DNA of 64,000 nt from Embleya sp045207655 (lineage in GTDB: Bacteria > Actinomycetota > Actinomycetes > Streptomycetales > Streptomycetaceae): positions 6,572,001 through 6,636,000 of the forward strand of contig NZ_CP108784.1 in the NCBI RefSeq assembly GCF_045207655.1, written 5' to 3'. The notes beneath the pieces are model-generated. The model made no database searches. It was not told the DNA's origin and saw only the letters and a list, made by a program, of their open reading frames with translations. Below, piece after piece: positions 34,306 through 43,110 of the stretch (the stretch's first letter is position 1; each line of letters opens with the position of its first letter). A program made the position numbers and the translations under genes.

Positions 34306-35522
34306 TTGGCCAACGGTAGCCAGACTCGGAGCCGGAAGTCACCGTCACCGGTGCGACCGTGCTCGAGTCGGCCGCCGATCAGCGCCACCCGTTCACGCAG
34401 GCCGATCAGCCCGGCCCCCGCGCCGGGGATGCCGCTGCCGGCGTGACCGCCCGGCAGCCGGTTGACCACCTCGATCGCGAGGCCGTCCTCGGGAGCGGGC
34501 GCGACCAGCACGCGTACGTGTGCGCCGGGGGCGTGCTTGCGGGCGTTGGTCAGGCCCTCCTGGACGATCCGGTAGGCGTGCCGCCCGGTGCGCCCCGACA
34601 CCGACGGCAGTTCGGCCAGGTCGAGGTGCACGGTCGCGCCCGCCTGCCGGGACTCCTCGATCAGCGCGGGCAGGTCGCCGAGCACCGGCTGCGGGCGCTC
34701 GGGTTCGTCGCCGTCGCCGTCGGTCTCGTCGGGATGGGCGCGCAGTACGCCGATGACCTCGCGCAGGTCCTCCAGGGCCTCGAACGCGCACTGGCGGATG
34801 ACCTCGGCGGCGCGGGCCTCCTCCGGTGACGCGCCGGCCCGGTATTCCAGGGCGCCGGCGTGGATCGCCAGCAGCGAGATCCGGTGCGCGAGCACGTCGT
34901 GCATCTCCCGGGCGAGTCGCTCGCGTTCGAGATGGCGGGCCTCCTCCACGCGTAGCCGCTGGCCCTCCTCGGCCTGCCGGGCGCGTTCGCGCCAGCTCGC
35001 GGTCAACTGCCGCTGGGATCGGATGAGCATGCCGGTGACCACGGAGGTGGTGATCAGCAGGAACATCGCCAGGACGGAGGTCCAGTAGCTGCGTGCGGAG
35101 TCGGCACCGACCCAGAACGTGCCCGCGATCAGCGCGACCTGGAACCCGGCGACCGAGACACTGGTCCGCCAGGGCCGGTGGATCGCCAGGCTGAGCAGGA
35201 CGACCGGGGCCGAGCCGGTGACGGCGGCCGAGAGGAAGCCGACGGTCACCCACACCACGGCGAGTTGGGTCGGCCGGGCCCGGCGGAACAGCAGCATGCC
35301 CGCGAACATGATGCCGCCGAGGACGGCCTCGACCCATACGTTCGGCGGCTTGTCGTCCTCCTGGAGTGCGGTGACGAGGATCATCGAGCCGAGCACCAAG
35401 GCGCTCAGGGCGTAACCGAGGTCGGCGGCCCATTCGCGGTGGGTCCGGGCGCGGCGGGGCACGGCCGCGGCGGGCATCGGCCCCTGTGCCGGGTCGGTGC
35501 GGCGGGCTCGGGTCTTGATCAC
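34302..35522 (-). CDS. sensor histidine kinase (HisKA_3, DesK/NarX type)
   Basis: 406 residues if started at GTG 35522; ATG 35477 (with GGGG five bases upstream) is an alternative. About five membrane helices in the first 170 residues (LGYALSALVLGSMILVTAL, VLGGIMFAGMLLF, LAVVWVTVGFLSAAV, VALIAGTFWVGA, VLAMFLLITTSVVTGMLI) without a large external domain, a linker helix, then the phospho-acceptor REMHDVLAHRISLLAIHAG, and a HATPase_c domain with EGLTNARKHAPGAHV and GSGIPGAGAGLIGLRERVAL. Compact membrane sensors of this type often detect membrane-active antibiotics. Translationally coupled to its regulator. Confidence 0.92.
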   Translation of the reverse strand: MIKTRARRTDPAQGPMPAAAVPRRARTHREWAADLGYALSALVLGSMILVTALQEDDKPPNVWVEAVLGGIMFAGMLLFRRARPTQLAVVWVTVGFLSAAVTGSAPVVLLSLAIHRPWRTSVSVAGFQVALIAGTFWVGADSARSYWTSVLAMFLLITTSVVTGMLIRSQRQLTASWRERARQAEEGQRLRVEEARHLERERLAREMHDVLAHRISLLAIHAGALEYRAGASPEEARAAEVIRQCAFEALEDLREVIGVLRAHPDETDGDGDEPERPQPVLGDLPALIEESRQAGATVHLDLAELPSVSGRTGRHAYRIVQEGLTNARKHAPGAHVRVLVAPAPEDGLAIEVVNRLPGGHAGSGIPGAGAGLIGLRERVALIGGRLEHGRTGDGDFRLRVWLPLAK

Positions 35523-35620
35523 ATCTGAGCGTAGGCAGCGGTTCGGCGGGTTCGGCAGTGGTCGTGGGTCGACGCGGGCATCGACTTTGGTCGGCGTATC
35601 GCGGCCGGGTGGCGGCCGAT

Positions 35621-35648
35621 CCCGGCCCGATGCGTCCATCGGGCCGGG
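35621..35648 (-). terminator. terminator after the lipoprotein gene
   Basis: CCCGGCCCGAT (35621-35631), loop GCGTCC, and the exact complement (35638-35648), immediately downstream of the minus-strand lipoprotein stop at 35660. Confidence 0.7.
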
Positions 35649-35659
35649 TCCACCGGGGT

Positions 35660-36190
35660 TCAGCCGATCTCGGAGAGGCAGTACGTGCTGCCGTAGGTCG
35701 GGACTCCGTTGCGGGTCCAGTAGCTGGAGTACGTGTAGTCCGCGCCGCTCACGTTGTCGCACGGGCGGCCGGCCATCGTGTACGGGAACACGCGCAGGAC
35801 CTTGAAGTTGGCCTTGGGGTCGGAGCAGCGGACCGAGGTCAGCTCCTCCTGGCTGCCGCCCGTGGTGATGCTGCCGCTGAGGCACTCGCCCTTGTCGTAG
35901 GCGGTCTTCGTGCTCTCCGGCGTCGCCGATGTCTCGGCGGTCCGCGTGCTCCGGCTCGTGGCGGACGGCGACTGGTTCGTCGTGCCGCGCGTCGAGACGG
36001 GGTACGTGGCCGGCGCCGTGCGCGGCGTGAACACCGAGGACGCGGAGGGCGTTCCCGTGCTCGAAGTGCCCACGTGCGCCGTCTTCTTGTCGTTCCCGTC
36101 GCAGGCTCCCACCAGCAGGAAGGTGGCCGACACGGCCGCGATCACCGCGAATGGCGTGCGTGCGCCGAACGACCCGATCCGATTGCTCAT
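35660..36190 (-). CDS. small secreted lipoprotein, function unknown
   Basis: 176 residues from ATG 36190 (AAAAGGGG upstream). Signal peptide with lipobox LVGAC (VSATFLLVGACDG), a Ser/Thr/Pro-rich linker of about 60 residues, then a compact domain with four cysteines (KGECLSG, SVRCSDP, RPCDN, STYCL) and many tyrosines (YTYSSYWTRNGVPTYG). This resembles the LppU/SCO3897-type small lipoproteins of streptomycetes, whose role is unknown. It is followed by a terminator and stands as a single gene. Confidence 0.7.
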   Translation of the reverse strand: MSNRIGSFGARTPFAVIAAVSATFLLVGACDGNDKKTAHVGTSSTGTPSASSVFTPRTAPATYPVSTRGTTNQSPSATSRSTRTAETSATPESTKTAYDKGECLSGSITTGGSQEELTSVRCSDPKANFKVLRVFPYTMAGRPCDNVSGADYTYSSYWTRNGVPTYGSTYCLSEIG

Positions 36191-36362
36191 GAGGATGCCC
36201 CTTTTCCGTACCGCGTCGATTACCGGCGGCACCGGTAAACCATGGCGGTATCGATTCCGCTCGGGCAACCGAAATCCGGGCAATCAAGGGGACTCCCTCA
36301 GCCCATCATCCGCGAGGCGTGTCGACTGCGCGGCGCATGCGTGGCGGAGCGGGGGCGAGCGG

Positions 36363-37277
36363 TCAGGAGGTGCCCGGGTCGACCGATTCGGCGGACAGTT
36401 CGGCGTTGCACGCGTTGCAGGTCCAGCGGGGGCGGAGCGGGTCGCCGCAGGTGACGTGGGTGATCCGGACGCCGGCCAGGCCGTCGGCGCTGAAGCGTTG
36501 TTCGGACCAGGCGATCAGGAAGGCGAAGGTGGGGAAGAAGTCGTGGCCCTTGGGGGTCAGCCGGTAGCCGGTGCGGCGGGCGCCCTCCTGGAGCGGTACC
36601 CGGGTCAGGATGCCCTCGTCGGTGAGCAGGCCCAATCGGGTGGTCAGGGTGTGCGGGGCGGTGTCGTGCATCAGGCGTTGGAAGTCGCCGAAGCGGTGCA
36701 CGCCCAGGAACGCGGCGGCCAGGATCGCGGTGGAGGTGCGATCGGCCAGGACGGCGGCCGCGGCGATCGGGGAGTGCTCGCCGGTCGCCGCGGCCGAGCG
36801 GTGGTAGCGCCGCCTGGGGTTGGTGGCCTCGGCCGGGACGGCGGGGTCGCGGACCGCGGCGGTGTCGCGCGCGCTCACGCCGATCGCCCCGCACGCGCCG
36901 CAGCCGAAGATCGGATCGAAGCCGTGTCCGCAGGTCAGGTGTCGGGGGCGGGCCCGGACCCGGAGCGGTGAGGTGGGTGCCCAGCGTCGGTCCCACGCGT
37001 TGATCGCCACGAACGCCGGCCACAGGTCCCGGCCCGCGTCGGTCAGCCGGTACTCCTGGCGCGGTCCGGTCGCGGCCAGTACGCCGTCGGCCAGCAGGTC
37101 GCGCAGCCGCCGGGTGAGGACCGGGTCGGAGATGGCCAGCGCCGACTTGAGGTCGCCGTATCGCACCGGACCGGCCAGTGCCGCCCGCACGATCAGCAGG
37201 TTCCACAGGTCGCCCATCACCAGCAGGCCGTGCCCCAGTGAGGTGTGGGCGGGGGTCGGGGCGGGGGCAGTCTCCAT
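36363..37277 (-). CDS. HxlR-family regulator with two winged-helix domains and cysteine pairs
   Basis: 304 residues from ATG 37277. Two HxlR-type winged helices: residues about 10-90 (GDLWNLLIVRAALAGPVRYG, DPVLTRRLRDLLADGVL, YRLTDAGRDLWP) and about 180-260 (STAILAAAFLGVHRFGDFQ, LTTRLGLLTDEGILTRV, YRLTPKGHDFFP). Each is followed by a cysteine knuckle: TCGHGFDPIFGCGACG after the first and TCGDPLRPRWTCNACN after the second, which may bind zinc or sense redox state. HxlR proteins usually have a single domain and act as dimers, so this is an internal tandem duplication. Divergent from the dioxygenase operon, with a palindrome between them, hence the likely regulator of that operon and itself. Confidence 0.85.
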   Translation of the reverse strand: METAPAPTPAHTSLGHGLLVMGDLWNLLIVRAALAGPVRYGDLKSALAISDPVLTRRLRDLLADGVLAATGPRQEYRLTDAGRDLWPAFVAINAWDRRWAPTSPLRVRARPRHLTCGHGFDPIFGCGACGAIGVSARDTAAVRDPAVPAEATNPRRRYHRSAAATGEHSPIAAAAVLADRTSTAILAAAFLGVHRFGDFQRLMHDTAPHTLTTRLGLLTDEGILTRVPLQEGARRTGYRLTPKGHDFFPTFAFLIAWSEQRFSADGLAGVRITHVTCGDPLRPRWTCNACNAELSAESVDPGTS

Positions 37278-37351
37278 GGGCGAAGTATTCCTTCGGTCGT
37301 TCCCCCGGTCGTGGCGAGCCCTCCACATGGGTGGGAAGTGCCCGATCCGGT

Positions 37352-37370
37352 TACTTCCACTCTAGAAGTA
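37352..37370. promoter_or_regulatory. HxlR-type operator between regulator and dioxygenase operon
   Basis: TACTTC-N7-GAAGTA, a 6-7-6 perfect inverted repeat with the TACT...AGTA ends known for HxlR/YodB-type operators. It lies 74 bp upstream of ATG 37444 and 75 bp upstream of the regulator start. Confidence 0.65.
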
Positions 37371-37443
37371 TTCGACACCTCGGGTTAGCCTCCCGGCATA
37401 CCTGGTTCCCTGCCGGCGAGTCTCCATCGACCTCGGAGTGGCC

Positions 37444-38901
37444 ATGAACGACGAAGCCCGCGTAGTGCTCAAGCCGGTCGAAGACGGTGAGGAGAATCCC
37501 TATCTGCTCGGCGTCTACGCGCCGGTCGTGGATGAGATCTCCGCAAACGATCTGGAAGTGATCGGCTCGATTCCGGCCGATCTCAGCGGGGTGTACGTGC
37601 GCAACGGCCCGAACCGCCGGTTCCCGGCGACCGGCCGGCACCACTGGTTCGACGGCGACGGCATGGTGCACGCGGTGCACTTCGAGAACGGCCGGGCGCG
37701 GTACGCGAACCGCTGGGTGCGCACCGAGGCGTTCGAGGCGGAGAGCCGGGCCGGACGCGGGTTGTGGACGGGCGTGATGGAGGATCCCAAGGGCAATCCG
37801 TTCGGCAACGGACACGGCCTGGGTCTGAAGGACTCCGCGAACACCGACGTCACGTTCTTCGCCGGCAGGCTGCTGGCGAGTTGGTATCTGTGCGGTACGC
37901 CGCGCGCACTGGATCCGCTGTCGCTGGCGACGCTGGGTCCCGAGACGTTCTTGAACACCCTCACCGGCGACTTCATGGCGCATCCCAAGGTGGACGAGGC
38001 CACCGGTGAACTGTTCTGGTTCGACTACGGCCCCGAACCGCCCTACCTGCGCTATGGCGTGGTCGGCGCGGACGGAAGGGTCGCGCACACCACGCACGTC
38101 GACCTGCCCGGCCCGCGCCTGCCGCACGACATGGCGATCAGCGAGAACCACGCGATCCTGATGGACCTGCCGCTGATCCAGGACCAGGAGGCGCGTCGAC
38201 AGGGCCGGTACAAGCTGCACTTCGAGCGATCGTTGCCGTCCCGGTTCGCGGTCCTGCCCCGGTACGGCGACGGTTCCCGGGTGCGCTGGTTCGAGGCCGC
38301 GCCCGGGTACATCTACCACGTCGTCAACTCCTGGGAGGAGGACGGCGAGATCGTGCTGGACGTGTGCCGGGTCAAGGACCCGCAGCACCAGCCGAGGATC
38401 TCCCACCCGCTCGCCCGAATGCTCGCCTACCTGCGCCTGGACGCCCAACTGTGGCGCTACCGCTTCGACCTGACCACCGGACGCACCGTCGAGGGGCCGC
38501 GCGACGAGGACAACACCGAGTTCCCCTCCATCGATGCGCGTGTGGTGGGCCGGCGCAACCGCTTCGCCTACAACGTGCACATCGCGCGCGAGGACACCCT
38601 GCTCTTCGACGGCATCGTGCGCTACGACCTGCACACCGGCGAACGCCAGGACCACCGCTTCGGTGCCGGGCGTTGGGGATCCGAGGCGCCGTTCGCCCCG
38701 CGCGACGGGGGCATCGGCGAGGACGACGGCTACCTGGTGTCGTTCGTGACCGACGAACGCGAGAACCGCTCGGAGGTGGTGGTCCTGGACGCCGCCGACC
38801 TGGCGGCCGGGCCGGTGTGCCGGATCCTGCTCCCGGTCCGGGTGCCGGTCGGCTTCCACGCCACATGGGTGCGCGCCGATCAGCTCGGAGGCCGGGGATG
38901 A
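37444..38901 (+). CDS. carotenoid oxygenase family protein (RPE65/CCD/lignostilbene dioxygenase)
   Basis: 485 residues from ATG 37444, with GGAG five bases upstream. The four iron-binding histidines of the seven-bladed family are in place: His180 (MAHPKVD), His228 (LPHDMAIS), His292 (YIYHVVNSWEE) and His472 (VGFHATWV), plus DGDGMVHAVHF near the start. The enzyme cleaves a C=C bond of a conjugated polyene or stilbene with O2, giving aldehydes; the substrate is unknown. It opens a five-gene operon whose members overlap by four bases and encode a beta-oxidation-like set, so the product is probably oxidised, CoA-activated and degraded. A TACT...AGTA palindrome upstream points to control by the divergent HxlR protein. 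Confidence 0.93.
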   Translation: MNDEARVVLKPVEDGEENPYLLGVYAPVVDEISANDLEVIGSIPADLSGVYVRNGPNRRFPATGRHHWFDGDGMVHAVHFENGRARYANRWVRTEAFEAESRAGRGLWTGVMEDPKGNPFGNGHGLGLKDSANTDVTFFAGRLLASWYLCGTPRALDPLSLATLGPETFLNTLTGDFMAHPKVDEATGELFWFDYGPEPPYLRYGVVGADGRVAHTTHVDLPGPRLPHDMAISENHAILMDLPLIQDQEARRQGRYKLHFERSLPSRFAVLPRYGDGSRVRWFEAAPGYIYHVVNSWEEDGEIVLDVCRVKDPQHQPRISHPLARMLAYLRLDAQLWRYRFDLTTGRTVEGPRDEDNTEFPSIDARVVGRRNRFAYNVHIAREDTLLFDGIVRYDLHTGERQDHRFGAGRWGSEAPFAPRDGGIGEDDGYLVSFVTDERENRSEVVVLDAADLAAGPVCRILLPVRVPVGFHATWVRADQLGGRG

Positions 38902-40691
38902 GACTGCACACCGCCGAGCGGGCCGCGCGCTACGCGCCGTGGTGGGGCGGCCCGACCTGGGACCGGATGTTCCGCGATCGGGTGGCCGAACACCCGGACC
39001 GCACCGCGATCGTCGACCCGCCCAACCGCGTCGCGTCGATGGACGGCCCGCCCAAGCGGCTGACCTGGGCCGAACTCGACTCATACGTCGATAGGTTGGC
39101 CGCCGTACTGCTCGATCACGGGGTGGCGCGCGACACCGTGGTGGGCGTGCTCCTGCCCAACTCGGTCGAACTCGCGGCCGTCTACCTGGCGATCACCCGG
39201 CTCGGCGCGATCGCGACGCCGTTCCCGGTACAGTACCGCGAGTTCGAGCTGACCGAGTTGGCCAAGCCGGCCGACGTCCGGGTGTTCGTCACCGCCACCC
39301 GGGCGGCCTCGTGGCCCGCGGCGCGGGCGATCGCGGAACTTCCGCTGTCCGGCACGCGTGCGGTACTGGCCTTCGGTGACGACGTCCCGGAGGGTGTCAC
39401 CGGGCTCGACGCGGCATGCGCGAAGGTCTCGACGCTGCCGCTCGGCCGCTACCTGGCGGGGCTGGAGAGCGACTCCGGCGACTGTGTGACGATCTGCTGG
39501 ACGTCGGGAACCGAGGCCGTGCCCAAGGGGGTTCCGCGCTGCGCCGACGACTGGACGCCGATGGCGCTGGGCAGCGTCGACGCCGCCTCGCTGACCGGCG
39601 CGGACGTGCTGCTCAATCCGTTCCCGATGGTCAACATGGCGGGCATCGCCGGGATGTTCCTGCCCTGGTTGATCACCGGTGCCGTCCTCGTGCAGCACCA
39701 CCCGTTCGACGCCGGCGTGTTCCTGGGCCAACTGGCCGCCGAGCGGGTCACCTACACCGTGGTGCCGCCCGCGCTGTTGGCGATGCTGTTGCGCCAGGAC
39801 GCCCTGCCGGACGGGGCGCTCGCGTCGCTGCGCGTGGTGGGTTCGGGATCGGCGCCGCTGACCGAGGAGATGACGGTCGGCTGGGCCGAGCGGTTCGGCA
39901 TCGAGGTGATCAACTACTTCGGCTCCAACGAGGGCGCGAGCCTGGCGGCGGATCCGAGCAGCGTGCCCGACCACCGCGACCGCGCGCACTACTTCCCACG
40001 CTTCGGCTCGCCCGACCACACCTGGTCCAACCGCGCCTCGCACGGCCTGCGCAGCCGTTTGGTGGATCCGGCCACCGAGGTCGAGATCACCGAGGTGGGT
40101 GTACCGGGGGAGTTGCGGCTCCAGGGGCCCGGGGTGTTCGCCGGGTACGTCACACGCGATCCGCGGGCGCGGCGGGAAGCGTTCGACGACGACGGCTGGT
40201 TTCGTACCGGGGACATGTTCGCGTACGCGGCCGACGCGTCGGGGGATCCGTGTCGGCTGCGCTACGTCGACCGGGCCAAGGACATCGTGGTGCGCGGTGG
40301 GATGAACATCTCCGCGGCCGAGGTGGAGAACCATCTGAGCGCGCATCCGGCGGTCGCCGAGGTCGCGATCGTCGCGGTGCCCGACCCGGTGATGGGCGAA
40401 CGGGCCTGTGCGGTCGTGGTGGTCGCGCCGGGGGAGCGCGCACCGACCCTGGCCGAACTGGGCGCGTTCCTGAGGGAACGTCACATCGCGGTGTACAAGC
40501 TGCCCGAGCGGCTCGAACTGGTCGAGGAACTGCCGCGCAACCCGGTCGGCAAGGTGCGCAAGGCCGAACTGCGCACCCGCTTCGTGGAATTCGGGACCGG
40601 CCCGGCGTCGGCGGCGGGCGCCGATTCGGCATCGGGGTCCGACCCGTCCGCGGCGCCGATCGAGGACCACCCGGAAGGAGCCGACTCGTGA
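38898..40691 (+). CDS. acyl-CoA synthetase (AMP-dependent ligase)
   Basis: 597 residues, ATG overlapping the dioxygenase stop (ATGA) with GGAG upstream. ANL-superfamily enzyme: phosphate-binding motif CWTSGTEAVPKGVPR (a variant of TSGTTGxPKG), YFGSNEGA, GWFRTGDMF, YVDRAKDIVVRGGMNIS and the catalytic Lys in NPVGKVRKAELR. It would convert a carboxylic acid to its CoA thioester through an acyl-adenylate. The last 35 residues are an Ala/Ser/Asp tail. Second gene of the dioxygenase operon, so the substrate may be the acid formed after oxidative cleavage. Confidence 0.92.
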   Translation: MRLHTAERAARYAPWWGGPTWDRMFRDRVAEHPDRTAIVDPPNRVASMDGPPKRLTWAELDSYVDRLAAVLLDHGVARDTVVGVLLPNSVELAAVYLAITRLGAIATPFPVQYREFELTELAKPADVRVFVTATRAASWPAARAIAELPLSGTRAVLAFGDDVPEGVTGLDAACAKVSTLPLGRYLAGLESDSGDCVTICWTSGTEAVPKGVPRCADDWTPMALGSVDAASLTGADVLLNPFPMVNMAGIAGMFLPWLITGAVLVQHHPFDAGVFLGQLAAERVTYTVVPPALLAMLLRQDALPDGALASLRVVGSGSAPLTEEMTVGWAERFGIEVINYFGSNEGASLAADPSSVPDHRDRAHYFPRFGSPDHTWSNRASHGLRSRLVDPATEVEITEVGVPGELRLQGPGVFAGYVTRDPRARREAFDDDGWFRTGDMFAYAADASGDPCRLRYVDRAKDIVVRGGMNISAAEVENHLSAHPAVAEVAIVAVPDPVMGERACAVVVVAPGERAPTLAELGAFLRERHIAVYKLPERLELVEELPRNPVGKVRKAELRTRFVEFGTGPASAAGADSASGSDPSAAPIEDHPEGADS

Positions 40692-41917
40692 CCTTGGCCC
40701 CGCTCTACATTCTCGGCGGCGCGCAGAGCGACTTCGCCCGCAACTGGGCCAAGGAGGGCCTTGGCCTGGTCGACCCGATGCGTGAGGTCGCCCTGGCCGC
40801 GGCGGCGGACGCGAAGGTGGACCCGGATGCGATCGAGGTCGTGCACGTGGGCAACCTGGCGGGCGAACTGTTCGCCGGGCAGGCGCATCTGGGCGGCTTG
40901 ATGGCGACCGCCGTACCCGAGCTGGCCGGGCGGCCGAGCATGCGGCACGAGGCGGCGTGCGCGTCCGGGAGTTGCGCGGTGCTCGCGGCCGGCGCCGATC
41001 TCGGGGCCGGGCGCTACGACCTCGCGCTCGTGGTCGGCGTCGAGCTGATGCGCAATGTGCCCGCGGACGAGGGCGCGGCCCATCTGGGCACGGCCGCGTG
41101 GGCCGGACACGAGGCGTCGGACGCGCGGTTCCCGTGGCCGGCGCTGTTCGCCGAGATCGCCGACGCCTACGACGCCCGATACGGCCTGGACCCCGCACAC
41201 CTGGGCGCGTTCGCCGCGGGCGCGTTCGCGAACGCCGCGCGCAACCCGCTCGCGCAGGCCCGGGACTGGGACTTCCCGGCGGCGGCCTTCACCGCGGACG
41301 ACACGGCCAATCCGCCGGTCGCCGGTCGACTGCGGCGTACCGACTGCGGCCGAATCACCGACGGCGCCGCCGCGCTGGTCCTGGCCTCGCCCGCCTGGAT
41401 CGCCGAACACGGCCTCGACCCGGCGGAGTTGGCCTGCGTACGCGGCTTCGGGCATCGCACCGACACGTTGTCCCTGGCCGCCAAGCTGGATCGTGCCGAA
41501 GAGGCGGTGATGTTCCCGCACTTGGCCGGCGCGATCGCGGACGCCTACCGGCGGGCCGGACTGCGGGGGGCCGCCGAGGTGCACGTGGCCGAACTGCACG
41601 ACTGCTTCACCATCACCGGCCTGGTGGCTCTCGAACACCTGGGCGTGTGCGGTCCGGGGGAGGCGGGTCGTCTGGTTGCCGACGGGGTGTTCGGGCCGGG
41701 CGGACGATTGCCGGTCAATCCCGGCGGTGGACTGTTGGGCCTGGGGCATCCGGTGGGCGCGACCGGTGTGCGGATGGTGCTCGACGCGGCGCGGCAGGTG
41801 ACCGGTCGGGCCGGGCCGATCCAGGTCGAGGACGCGCGTACGGCGTTGACGGTCAATGTGGGCGGTTCCTTCACGACGATCGTGACCACGGTCGTGGGCC
41901 GGGGGGCGGACGGGTGA
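40688..41917 (+). CDS. SCP-x-type thiolase / acetyl-CoA acetyltransferase
   Basis: 409 residues from GTG 40688, overlapping the synthetase stop (GTGA). Nucleophile Cys91 in EAACASGSCAV, HDCF (ELHDCFTITGLVALEHLG) and NPGGGLLGLGHPVGATGV, the signature of SCP-x-like thiolases that act on branched or steroid-like acyl-CoAs. Family members lack the usual C-terminal catalytic Cys and use the HDCF residues instead. It is followed by a second, different thiolase, suggesting either two chain-shortening steps or a hetero-oligomer. Confidence 0.9.
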   Translation: MTLAPLYILGGAQSDFARNWAKEGLGLVDPMREVALAAAADAKVDPDAIEVVHVGNLAGELFAGQAHLGGLMATAVPELAGRPSMRHEAACASGSCAVLAAGADLGAGRYDLALVVGVELMRNVPADEGAAHLGTAAWAGHEASDARFPWPALFAEIADAYDARYGLDPAHLGAFAAGAFANAARNPLAQARDWDFPAAAFTADDTANPPVAGRLRRTDCGRITDGAAALVLASPAWIAEHGLDPAELACVRGFGHRTDTLSLAAKLDRAEEAVMFPHLAGAIADAYRRAGLRGAAEVHVAELHDCFTITGLVALEHLGVCGPGEAGRLVADGVFGPGGRLPVNPGGGLLGLGHPVGATGVRMVLDAARQVTGRAGPIQVEDARTALTVNVGGSFTTIVTTVVGRGADG

Positions 41918-43110
41918 GCGGCGATGTGTACATCCTCGACTCGGTGCGCACGCCGCGCGGGAAGGCCTCGCCGCGCGGCGGGCTGGCCGGGCTGCCCGCG
42001 CGGGCTCTGGTCGAGCACGTGCCGGCGGCGCTGGTGGCGCGTACCGGGGTGGATCCGGCGCGGGTGGACGACGTGGTGCTGGGCTGCGCGGGGCAGGTGG
42101 ACGAGCAGGGCGCCAACCCGGCGCGTACCGCCGTGCTCACGCTGGGCTGGCCGGACAGCGTTCCGGGCCAGATGATCAACCGGTTCTGCGCGTCCGGGAT
42201 CGACGCGGTCGCCTCGGCCGCGGCGCTGGTCCGGGCCGGACAGGCCGACCTGGTGATCGCGGGCGGGGTCGAATCCTCGTCCCGGGTGCCGATGTTCGCG
42301 GATCGGGGGCCGCTGTGGACCGACGCGGCGGTGATCGAGCGGGTCGGCGGTGTGCACATGGGCATCGCGGCGGACGTGGTGGCGACCGAGGAGGGGTACG
42401 ACCGGGCCGAGTTGGACGCGTACGGGGCGCATACCCAGGAACGCGCGGCGCGGGCCTGGGCCCAGGGCCGGTTCGCCGACGCGGTGGCGGCGCTGCCGGG
42501 TGGGTTGGCGCACGACGAACACGTGCGGCCCGGCACCCGTGTCGAGGAACTCGCGAAGCTGGAACCGGCGTTCGCCGAGTTGGGCGCGAGTGGTCAGGAT
42601 GCTCTCGCGCTTCGGCACCTGCCGCATCTGCGCGAGGTCCGGCACCTGCACACTCGGGGTACCTCGCCGTCGGTGGCCGACGGGGCGTGCGTACTGCTGC
42701 TGGGCACGCTCGGCTGGGCCGAGCGGCTGGGATTGTCACCGGTGGCGCGGGTGGTGTCCTCGGCGTCGGCGGGTGTGGATCCGGTCCGGATGTTGACGGC
42801 CGGTCAGCGGGCCGTCGGCAAGGCGTTGGCCCGGGCCGGGATCGGACCGGGGGATGTGGACGTGGTCGAGTTCGCCGAGGCGTTCGCCGCGCTGTGTCTG
42901 AAGATCCGGCGCGAACTGGGCTTCGGTGACGACCGGTTCAACGTGAACGGCGGCACGATCGCGATGGGACACGCGTTCGGTGCCACCGGGGCGATCCTGA
43001 CCGGCGCGTGTGCGAACGAACTCGCGCGCTCGGGCGGTCGGTTCGGCGTGGCCGCGGTGAGTGGGGCGGCGGGACTGGGGACGGCCGTGGTGTTGGAGAG
43101 GATGCCGTGA
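41914..43110 (+). CDS. thiolase-family protein with altered active-site motifs
   Basis: 398 residues from GTG 41914, overlapping the preceding stop (GTGA). FadA-like thiolase: YILDSVRTPRGKASPRGGL, nucleophile Cys92 in NRFCASGIDAVA, DLVIAGGVESSSRVPM, NVNGGTIAMGHAFGATGA. Two conserved features deviate: the usual NEAFA reads AEAFAA (VVEFAEAFAALCL), and the C-terminal CxGxGxG segment reads SGAAGLGTAVVLE, so the second catalytic cysteine is Ser. It may have reduced or altered condensation activity, or prefer thiolysis of an unusual substrate. Third of three CoA-handling genes in the operon. Confidence 0.9.
   Translation: MSGDVYILDSVRTPRGKASPRGGLAGLPARALVEHVPAALVARTGVDPARVDDVVLGCAGQVDEQGANPARTAVLTLGWPDSVPGQMINRFCASGIDAVASAAALVRAGQADLVIAGGVESSSRVPMFADRGPLWTDAAVIERVGGVHMGIAADVVATEEGYDRAELDAYGAHTQERAARAWAQGRFADAVAALPGGLAHDEHVRPGTRVEELAKLEPAFAELGASGQDALALRHLPHLREVRHLHTRGTSPSVADGACVLLLGTLGWAERLGLSPVARVVSSASAGVDPVRMLTAGQRAVGKALARAGIGPGDVDVVEFAEAFAALCLKIRRELGFGDDRFNVNGGTIAMGHAFGATGAILTGACANELARSGGRFGVAAVSGAAGLGTAVVLERMP

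Noticed and set aside
34302..36287. Histidine kinase read as a 661-residue protein.
   Set aside because: The extra N-terminus is antisense-like noise overlapping the separate lipoprotein gene and a terminator; the kinase begins near 35522 or 35477.
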